From an uncultured Clostridia bacterium (lineage in GTDB: Bacteria > Bacillota > Clostridia > Oscillospirales > Butyricicoccaceae), in assembly GCA_945486175.1 (NCBI GenBank), contig CALYTA010000073.1:1-6126 (forward strand): 6,126 nt of DNA. The letters run 5' to 3'. Below the pieces are notes generated by a model, which made no database searches, had not been told where the DNA came from, and saw only the letters and a list, made by a program, of their open reading frames with translations. Position 1 is the stretch's first letter. Every line of letters begins with the position of its first letter. The position numbers and the translations under genes are program-made. Of this stretch, positions 1 through 5,347 are shown in pieces.

Positions 1-1592
1 TGGATGTCATCGAGGAAAATTATACCGATTCAGCGACCAACAGCCTGACTGTCTGTGCCGGAATGTTTGACGACATGATGCGGGAGGCGTACTATACGGC
101 AATCAATGCAGCGGCGGATACAGAACTGCAGCAGCTCGTACAGGACTACGACAGCAGCACCGATCCTCAGATTCTGGAACGGCTGGCATCGTACCGCAAC
201 GGCAGCATTGATTCGGTTTACTGCTTTCTTCCGTCACAGAGCCTCGCGCTCAAGGTGACGCAGTCAGAACAGCTGGCTCAGCCGTGCAGTGAAGAGGATG
301 TCTTGTGGATGTACCGCCTGACCGATGTGCAGGACGACCCGCTTTCGCCACAGTATGTGACAGATGAGACCTCTGTCGTGAAAAAACAGATTTTCACCTA
401 TGCAAAGCCTGTGCACAATACAACAGACGGGCAGACGGTGGGATATATCATTGTCAATGTGGACGAGCGCGATGTATATTTCAGCTGTTTGCAGGGGCAT
501 GGAAATCCCGGCAGGGGGAGCAGCTATATTATCACGCCGGATGGACGTGTGGCTTCGGGAACAAACCTGAAGCTGCTCGGAACACAGCGGAAGGAACCGC
601 AGGACAATATGCTTGTCACAAGCGTGACAGCGCCACTGAGCCAGTATGAGATGACCATTGTAGCGGACAGGAGTGTTATCACAGGCGACATCACGCGCAC
701 AAGAAACCAGATATTCCTGATTGCGCTCCTGCTCAACCTTCTGGCATGCATCCCGATTCTGGTCATTGTCACCAAGATGCTGCGCCCGTTGAAAAATCTG
801 GAGGAAACGATGGATCAGGTCAGCCAGGGCGACCTGACGGCGCGTACAGAAGTACAGTCGGAGGATGAAATCGGACGCCTGTCCAAAGGATTTAATGATA
901 TGATCGGACAGGTTGAGGATTTAATTGACCAGCTGGTTACGGAAAAGCTGCTTAAAAAGGAAGCGGAAATCGAGGCGCTCAAATATCAGATTACACCGCA
1001 TTTCATGTATAATACGCTCAATTCCATCAAATACGCCGCGGTTTTGCAGAATTCCTCCGAGATCGCGGAGCAGCTGGAGGCATTTATCGAGCTGCTGCAG
1101 CTCAGCGCGAGCGACCGCGGCGCGTTTATCACCATGGAGCAGGAGATTCACATGGTGCAGAATTATACAAAGCTCCAGCTGTTCCGTTATGCCAACAGCT
1201 TTACAGTGGATTTCGATGTCAGTCCGGATATTGCACGCTGCTATGTGCCCAGCCTGCTCATTCAGCCGCTGGTGGAAAATGCAATCCTGCACGGCATCGA
1301 CCTCAAGAAATCGGGCGGGCGCATTGTTGTCCGCGCGGCAAAGGAAGGGGATATGCTGGCAATCAGCGTCGAGGACAACGGCAGAGGCATGACAGAAGAC
1401 GATCTGAAGCAGTTGATGAGCGGCGAACGGCGCAGCAAATTCAGCGGCATCGGCGTGCGCAATGTGCGCGAGCGGCTGCAATTATACTATGGAGAAAAGG
1501 GAAAGCTCGCATTTTATTCCGGAGCGCAGTACGGCACGGTGGCCGTGATTACCATGCCGGCTTCCTATGATGCGGAGGAGTATACGATTTGA
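1..1592 (+). CDS. YesM-family sensor histidine kinase, 5'-truncated by window edge
   Basis: Membrane sensor kinase that should autophosphorylate on histidine and pass phosphate to the response regulator two genes downstream. The frame is open from base 3, giving 20 codons before the ATG at 63, so that ATG is internal and the true start and first membrane helix lie to the left. Numbering from that Met: residues 1-215 are an extracellular Cache-like sensor region (a typical element is YIITPDGRVASG, 155-166); a hydrophobic helix spans about 217-237; HAMP spans about 238-290; the His_kinase (PF06580) H-box QITPHFMYNTLNSI carries the likely phospho-acceptor His313. The ATPase domain has an N-box with Asn406 in LVENAILHG, a G1 box EDNGRGM (437-443) and a second glycine motif GIGVRN (462-467). 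All catalytic motifs are present. The end overlaps the lipoprotein gene by 4 bases. Family assignment is firm; the ligand is unknown. Confidence 0.95.
   Translation, partial: DVIEENYTDSATNSLTVCAGMFDDMMREAYYTAINAAADTELQQLVQDYDSSTDPQILERLASYRNGSIDSVYCFLPSQSLALKVTQSEQLAQPCSEEDVLWMYRLTDVQDDPLSPQYVTDETSVVKKQIFTYAKPVHNTTDGQTVGYIIVNVDERDVYFSCLQGHGNPGRGSSYIITPDGRVASGTNLKLLGTQRKEPQDNMLVTSVTAPLSQYEMTIVADRSVITGDITRTRNQIFLIALLLNLLACIPILVIVTKMLRPLKNLEETMDQVSQGDLTARTEVQSEDEIGRLSKGFNDMIGQVEDLIDQLVTEKLLKKEAEIEALKYQITPHFMYNTLNSIKYAAVLQNSSEIAEQLEAFIELLQLSASDRGAFITMEQEIHMVQNYTKLQLFRYANSFTVDFDVSPDIARCYVPSLLIQPLVENAILHGIDLKKSGGRIVVRAAKEGDMLAISVEDNGRGMTEDDLKQLMSGERRSKFSGIGVRNVRERLQLYYGEKGKLAFYSGAQYGTVAVITMPASYDAEEYTI
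1574..1580 (+). promoter_or_regulatory. Ribosome binding site GGAGGAG deciding a TTG start
   Basis: GGAGGAG ends 8 bases before the TTG at 1589. It supports TTG as initiator of the sugar-binding lipoprotein. The first in-frame ATG would be about 40 codons later, beyond the signal peptide, and the ATG at 1599 is out of frame. Confidence 0.8.
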
Positions 1593-2545
1593 GAAGGCAT
1601 GCAATTAAAATTGCTGTATTGCTGCTGGCAGCGCTTTTGCTGGCCGGCTGTGGCAGTGAGGAGCAAACGCAGGAAAAGCGCACGATCTGCGTCGTACTCA
1701 AAGCGATGGACTCAGTGCACTGGCTGTCTGTGGAGGACGGCTTGAAAAGCGCGGCAAATGATTACGGTGTTTCAGTCAACATCCTGTGGCCGTCGCATGA
1801 GGACGATGTGGAGGCGCAGAATACCATTTTGCAGGATGTAATCGATTCTGAACCGGATGCCATTGCGGTCTCACCGTGTGATTCGGATGGTGCTGATGTG
1901 CTGGGTCTGGCTGCGCGGGAGGACATTCCATGCTTTTATATTGATACGGTGGCGGATCGGTTTGATTTTCCATATATCGGCGCAAACAATCATCAGATCG
2001 GCGTGCTGGCGGCAAAAGCACTGGACAGAAAGCTGGGGAGCGGAAAGGTTGCCGTCATCACCGGCAGCCGCAGGCAGAGTACGCATGAGGAGCGTTTGCA
2101 GGGCTTTACTGACTACATCGAACAATATACAGATTTAGAGCTTTGTGCGGTCGAAGAGGCAGAGAGCAGCAGCTATGTCGAGGGCACAGCCTGTATGGAA
2201 CAGCTGATGCGGGAGAACCCGGATATTGAAGGTGTCTTCTGCACCAGCGCAGTGATTGTGCTCGGTGCAATGCAGCAGCTTGAGCGCACCGGCGGTGATG
2301 TGCAGCTGGTTGGTGTGGACATGCAGAGCGATGCGATGGCAGGCGTTGAGGATGGAAAAATTCTCGCGCTGGTCGGACAAAACGGCTATGAAATCGGATA
2401 TCAGACCGTTGCGACCATTGTACATTCGTTGGATGGGGAGGAAATTTCCCACCATACATATGTGGAGACACCGCTGATTACACAGGGAAATGTGGCGGAA
2501 TATTTAGAAAAATATCTGACGGAGAGAGGTGAGAGTGATGACTAA
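1589..2545 (+). CDS. Sugar-binding lipoprotein, periplasmic-binding-protein fold (Peripla_BP_4 / RbsB-like)
   Basis: Extracytoplasmic lipoprotein predicted to bind a sugar or polyol and present it to the kinase encoded just upstream. Residues 1-20 are a signal peptide (basic RRHAIK, then a Leu/Ala-rich core) ending in the lipobox LAGC with Cys21 as lipid anchor. The mature part has two lobes: VVLKAMDSVHW at 35-45 starts the first, and GSRRQSTHEERLQGF (159-173), VGVDM (241-245) and GQNGYEIGY (263-271) are second-lobe signatures. By alignment to RbsB, Arg169, Asp244 and Gln264 keep binding-site positions, but the usual Asn-Asp of the AQND segment is Ser220-Ala221. The length of 318 residues is normal for the family. 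The TTG start overlaps the kinase stop as TTGA, and its 3' end overlaps the regulator gene. No permease or ATPase gene is adjacent, so a sensing role is inferred; a transporter subunit whose partners lie elsewhere remains possible. Confidence 0.9.
   Translation: MRRHAIKIAVLLLAALLLAGCGSEEQTQEKRTICVVLKAMDSVHWLSVEDGLKSAANDYGVSVNILWPSHEDDVEAQNTILQDVIDSEPDAIAVSPCDSDGADVLGLAAREDIPCFYIDTVADRFDFPYIGANNHQIGVLAAKALDRKLGSGKVAVITGSRRQSTHEERLQGFTDYIEQYTDLELCAVEEAESSSYVEGTACMEQLMRENPDIEGVFCTSAVIVLGAMQQLERTGGDVQLVGVDMQSDAMAGVEDGKILALVGQNGYEIGYQTVATIVHSLDGEEISHHTYVETPLITQGNVAEYLEKYLTERGESDD
2524..2533 (+). promoter_or_regulatory. Ribosome binding site GAGAGGTGAG for the response regulator
   Basis: The core AGGTGA (2527-2532) sits 5 bases before the ATG at 2538. 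The in-frame GTG at 2529 lies inside this motif and would have only GGAGAG two bases away, and the GTG at 2535 is too close, so ATG 2538 is preferred. The site lies inside the lipoprotein coding sequence. Confidence 0.65.
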
Positions 2546-4034
2546 GATACTGCTTGTGGATGATGATTTCCTTGTCCGCACATTCTTATCGCGCCTGACG
2601 GACTGGGAAAAGCACGGCTACACACTGGTCGGTGCAGCGCAGGACGGAGAGGAAGCGCTGCGCATGACGGAGGAATACCGGCCGGATATCATCATCACCG
2701 ACATCAGCATGCCGGTGATGGACGGCATTGAACTGATCCGCAGGCTCAGACAGCAGGAAAATACCGCGTGTATCGTCGTACTGAGCTGCCATGACGACTT
2801 TGACTATGTCAGGGAAGCCATGAAGCTCGGCGCAAATGAATATGTCCTCAAAAATCTGCTGACAGAGACCACGCTGCTCAAGCTGCTCGACGATTTGAAG
2901 CAGAAGATTGTATCGACATCACAGGGCGGGCTTCAGTTCGATGCGCCGGAGGTGGAGCGGGCCTATTACCTGAAGCTGCTGCAGGGCAGCGCGCCGCGGC
3001 CGGAGGACGGCTTCCACACAGGGGCTGCACTTGCGGTGCTGATTCTCGATTATGAAACCCGGGTCTCTGCAATGGAGCTGGAGCAGCAGAAACGATTCCA
3101 TTCCTCATTTGCACAGATTTGCCGCGAGGTGTGCCGCAACCAGTCGGCCATCCGCTGTATCCATGTGCAGCAGGGAGAATATGCATTGCTGCTGGATTTT
3201 TCCGGCATTTCGAGCGTATATGAACGCCGGGAGAAAATACAGCAATATGCATCGGCGGTTGTGCGGTATGCGGAGCGGTATCTGGCAGTTTCGGTGTGCG
3301 TCGGCACGAGCCGGGCAGAGAATTTCAATCCAAAAGCTGACGAATGCTGGCAGGAAGCACAGGAAGCACGGAACGAGCGGTTTTATTCGGCGCAGACCGT
3401 CCTGTATGGCTGGCAGATTGAGCCATGTGGAAAAGAAATCCCGTCTGCGGCGCAGCGGTTCAGTGAGGAAGTGCCGAAGTATATGGAAAAGCGGGACGGC
3501 GGGCTGCTGCGGCAGCGGTGGGAGGAAGCACTGGCGGCATTCCGTGCGGAACATACCGAGGCGCGGCTGGTACAGGAATGGCTGTGGCAGACAGACCGGA
3601 AAGCTGGGATTCCCCAGCGCACTGCGCCGGATATGCTTGACGGCTTCCGCGGCTTGGAACGTGCCTACCTGACCTTCCGCGAGGAAATCCTTCCGCAGCC
3701 GGACAACTACAGCAGTGCGGTCAGCCGCACCATCCGCTATCTCCAGCAAAACCATACCGGTGAAGCCACACTGATCGAAGCGGCAGAACAGGTTCACCTC
3801 AACCCGGCATATCTGAGCCATATTTTCAGCAAGGAAACCGGCATCACGTTTTCGGAATACCTGCTTTCCTGCCGCCTTGGCACGGCGAAGGAACTGCTGG
3901 TGAATACGGATGATAAAATCCGGGAGGTCAGCGCAAAGAGCGGTTTTAATGACTACCGCAATTTCTGCAAGGTGTTCAAAAAAACTGTGGGAGAGACCCC
4001 ACAGAATTACCGGAAGCAGTGCAGGACAAAATAA
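2538..4034 (+). CDS. YesN-type response regulator: receiver domain plus AraC-family DNA-binding domain
   Basis: Cytoplasmic transcription regulator, the expected phosphate acceptor from the upstream kinase. Residues 1-125 form the receiver: acidic pocket Asp8/Asp9, phospho-acceptor Asp55 in IIITDISMP, switch Ser83 in VVLSCHDDFDY and Lys105. The Pro that normally follows this Lys is Asn106. Residues about 135-390 are a linker region; VSVCVGTSRAENF followed by the WQEAQEARNERFY helix (about 251-283) resembles the degenerate GGDEF-like middle domain seen in other YesN-type regulators, a tentative match. Residues about 395-495 are the AraC domain with two helix-turn-helix units (around 411-432 and 460-481, the latter with SGFNDYRNFCKVFKK) and the usual ending GETPQNYRK. 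The 498-residue length fits the family. The start overlaps the lipoprotein gene by 8 bases. A terminator follows 16 bases after the stop. Its likely targets are the adjacent iolG-like operon and perhaps its own. Confidence 0.94.
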   Translation: MTKILLVDDDFLVRTFLSRLTDWEKHGYTLVGAAQDGEEALRMTEEYRPDIIITDISMPVMDGIELIRRLRQQENTACIVVLSCHDDFDYVREAMKLGANEYVLKNLLTETTLLKLLDDLKQKIVSTSQGGLQFDAPEVERAYYLKLLQGSAPRPEDGFHTGAALAVLILDYETRVSAMELEQQKRFHSSFAQICREVCRNQSAIRCIHVQQGEYALLLDFSGISSVYERREKIQQYASAVVRYAERYLAVSVCVGTSRAENFNPKADECWQEAQEARNERFYSAQTVLYGWQIEPCGKEIPSAAQRFSEEVPKYMEKRDGGLLRQRWEEALAAFRAEHTEARLVQEWLWQTDRKAGIPQRTAPDMLDGFRGLERAYLTFREEILPQPDNYSSAVSRTIRYLQQNHTGEATLIEAAEQVHLNPAYLSHIFSKETGITFSEYLLSCRLGTAKELLVNTDDKIREVSAKSGFNDYRNFCKVFKKTVGETPQNYRKQCRTK

Positions 4035-4050
4035 ACCACAGGAAAACAGG

Positions 4051-4086
4051 CAGGGCAGAAGGCATATGCTTTCTGCCCTGTTTTTT
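4051..4086 (+). terminator. Intrinsic terminator of the sensor operon
   Basis: A perfect 10-base inverted repeat, CAGGGCAGAA (4051-4060) with TTCTGCCCTG (4071-4080), extends inward by a G-U, a G-C and a C-G pair to close on the 4-base loop ATAT. Six T residues follow at 4081-4086. It lies 16 bases after the response regulator stop and separates the regulatory operon from the catabolic operon. Confidence 0.92.
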
Positions 4087-4088
4087 GC

Positions 4089-4104
4089 CTAAAAATATGA
4101 CACA
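4089..4104 (+). repeat. Direct repeat copy 1, candidate regulator site
   Basis: CTAAAAATATGACACA matches the copy at 4151-4166 at 14 of 16 positions, in the same orientation and 62 bases away. Its position upstream of the promoter suits an AraC-domain activator site; binding by the adjacent regulator is an inference. Confidence 0.55.
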
Positions 4105-4150
4105 ATTCCAAAAGATGAACACAAAAAAACGGGAGACAAACGCGGCGGAC

Positions 4151-4166
4151 CTAAAATAATGACACA
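4151..4166 (+). repeat. Direct repeat copy 2, candidate regulator site
   Basis: CTAAAATAATGACACA is the second copy of the repeat at 4089-4104. A weaker relative with the CTAAA and TGACA blocks kept occurs at 4234-4248, just upstream of the -10 candidate, with its TGACA 84 bases further on. Confidence 0.55.
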
Positions 4167-4248
4167 TTGAGAAAATGTTTGTACAGTTTTCCGAACAGCT
4201 TTTGACCAAAGTGCAAAACCAACAACACAAAATCTAAACAAACTGACA

Positions 4249-4277
4249 TTTTTCTGCCTGTATTTTCGCAGTACAAT
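4249..4277 (+). promoter_or_regulatory. Candidate promoter of the iolG-like operon (weak -35, -10 TACAAT)
   Basis: TACAAT at 4272-4277 is one mismatch from the consensus -10. At the normal spacing the -35 position (about 4249-4254) reads TTTTTC, a poor match to TTGACA. Transcription would begin near 4284, leaving a leader of about 55 bases. The CTAAA...TGACA element at 4234-4248 sits directly upstream of the -35 position, where an activator could touch RNA polymerase. The start point is inferred, not shown. Confidence 0.45.
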
Positions 4278-4325
4278 AGCGCCAGCAAAAGACAATGACA
4301 GCTTCTGCAAAATAATTCACGAAAA

Positions 4326-4331
4326 AGGAGA
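4326..4331 (+). promoter_or_regulatory. Ribosome binding site AGGAGA of the iolG-like gene
   Basis: AGGAGA lies 7 bases before the ATG at 4339, in an unstructured A-rich leader. This strong site fixes the start of the dehydrogenase. Confidence 0.8.
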
Positions 4332-4338
4332 GATTTTC

Positions 4339-5346
4339 ATGAAGGTTGGTATTATCGGTGCTGGACGTATTGGCAAGGTCCATGCAAAAAACATTTCCAT
4401 GTTTGTCCCGGAAATGGAGATCAAGACAATTGCGGATCCGTTCGCAAACGACGCGACCCGCGAATTTGCAGCACAGTGCCGCATTCCGAATGTATCCAAC
4501 GACCCGGCGGATATCCTGAACGATCCGGAGATCGAGGCAGTCCTGATCTGCTCCTCCACCGACACGCACTCCCACTTCATCATCGAAGCGGCAAAGGCAA
4601 AGAAGCACATCTTCTGTGAGAAGCCGATTGATTACGATCTGAACAAGGTTCATGAAGCAATCAACGCGGCAAAGGAAGCAGGTGTCAAGCTGCAGATCGG
4701 ATTCTGCCGCCGTTTCGACCACAACCACCGCGCAGTATATGACATGGTCCAGAGCGGTAAGGTTGGCAAGGTAAACATCATCAAGGTGTCTTCCCGTGAC
4801 CCGGAGCCCCCTCCGGTATCTTATGTCAAGGTTTCCGGCGGCATCTTCTATGATATGATGATCCATGACTTCGATATGGTTCGCTTCCTCGCAGGCTCCG
4901 AAGTCACTGAGGTCAGCGCATATGGTTCTGTTCTGGTCGATCCGGGCATCGGCGAGGCAGGCGACGTTGACACCGCAGTTGTCACCCTCAAGTTTGAGAA
5001 CGGTGCAATCGGCGTCATCGACAACTCCCGCAAGGCAGTTTACGGCTATGACCAGCGTGTTGAAGTCTTCGGCTCCGAAGGCTGCGCACAGGATGAAAAC
5101 GACATCCCGTCCACCGCTGTTCTGTCCACCGCAGACGGCACGAGCTATGGCACTGCATACAAGGTCATGTGGGACCGCTACACCGGCGCATTTGTCTCTG
5201 AGATGAAGGCATTTGCAGATGCTGTCATCAACGACACTGAGACTCCGGTAACCGGCGAAGATGGTCTGTATCCGGTTCTGATGGCTGCTGCTGCAACCAA
5301 GTCCCTGAAGGAAGGCCGTCCGGTCAAGATCTCGGAGGTAGAGTAA
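4339..5346 (+). CDS. iolG: Inositol 2-dehydrogenase, Gfo/Idh/MocA family
   Basis: Cytoplasmic NAD-dependent oxidoreductase predicted to oxidise myo-inositol to scyllo-inosose (2-keto-myo-inositol), the first step of inositol breakdown. Residues 1-120 are a Rossmann domain with the dinucleotide loop GAGRIG (7-12), Asp33 at the end of the second strand (favouring NAD over NADP) and the family motif EKP (94-96) with Lys95. The catalytic domain keeps Asp172 and His176 in YDMMIHDFDM, matching the Lys-Asp-His triad of Bacillus subtilis IolG. Further IolG-like blocks are DPEPPPVSYVKVSGG (154-168) and DNSRKAVYGYDQRVEVFGS (228-246). The length of 335 residues is normal. All 12 arginines use CGC or CGT and nearly all lysines AAG, which suggests high expression. 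A TIM-barrel gene follows after one base. Closely related enzymes oxidise scyllo- or chiro-inositol or some sugars, so the substrate is less certain than the family. Confidence 0.88.
   Translation: MKVGIIGAGRIGKVHAKNISMFVPEMEIKTIADPFANDATREFAAQCRIPNVSNDPADILNDPEIEAVLICSSTDTHSHFIIEAAKAKKHIFCEKPIDYDLNKVHEAINAAKEAGVKLQIGFCRRFDHNHRAVYDMVQSGKVGKVNIIKVSSRDPEPPPVSYVKVSGGIFYDMMIHDFDMVRFLAGSEVTEVSAYGSVLVDPGIGEAGDVDTAVVTLKFENGAIGVIDNSRKAVYGYDQRVEVFGSEGCAQDENDIPSTAVLSTADGTSYGTAYKVMWDRYTGAFVSEMKAFADAVINDTETPVTGEDGLYPVLMAAAATKSLKEGRPVKISEVE
5334..5338 (+). promoter_or_regulatory. Ribosome binding site GGAGG of the TIM-barrel gene
   Basis: GGAGG inside the last codons of the dehydrogenase gene ends 9 bases before the ATG at 5348. 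It supports that start and ties translation of the two genes together. Confidence 0.75.
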
Positions 5347-5347
5347 C

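Larger units (their letters stand above)
4087..4338 (+). promoter_or_regulatory. A-rich non-coding control region upstream of the iolG-like operon
   Basis: This 252-base gap after the terminator contains no plausible gene on either strand. It is markedly A-rich on the + strand compared with its flanks. It holds four TGACA elements on the same strand (4098, 4160, 4244, 4296), none on the other strand, and one good -10 candidate close to the gene. I infer that it is the regulated promoter region of the catabolic operon. Confidence 0.7.

Noticed and set aside
63..65. ATG at 63 as the true start of the kinase
   Set aside because: The same frame is open back to base 3 with sensible coding, and starting here would remove the first membrane helix that YesM kinases need. 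The gene is simply cut by the window edge.
921..1481. 186-codon open frame on the - strand opposite the kinase catalytic region
   Set aside because: It lies exactly opposite the conserved H, N and G boxes; its protein is His/Cys-rich noise without a family signature.
2529..2537. GTG codons at 2529 and 2535 as the regulator start
   Set aside because: The first lies inside the ribosome binding motif and has no well-spaced site of its own; the second is only 2 bases after AGGTGA. ATG 2538 has correct spacing and gives the usual MTKILLVDDD beginning.
3352..3369. Perfect tandem 9-base repeat AGGAAGCAC x2
   Set aside because: It lies in frame within the regulator gene and encodes a repeated Gln-Glu-Ala in a helix; too short and isolated to mean more.
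3105..3821. 238-codon open frame on the - strand opposite the regulator
   Set aside because: No motif or ribosome site supports it, and the + strand reading is a complete YesN-type regulator.
4243..4277. CTGACA (4243) as the -35 partner of TACAAT (4272)
   Set aside because: The spacer would be 23 bases, too long for the main sigma factor; CTGACA is better explained as part of the TGACA repeat series.
4284..4338. Riboswitch or attenuator in the leader of the iolG-like gene
   Set aside because: The leader is short and A-rich, and I find no convincing stem or second terminator in it.
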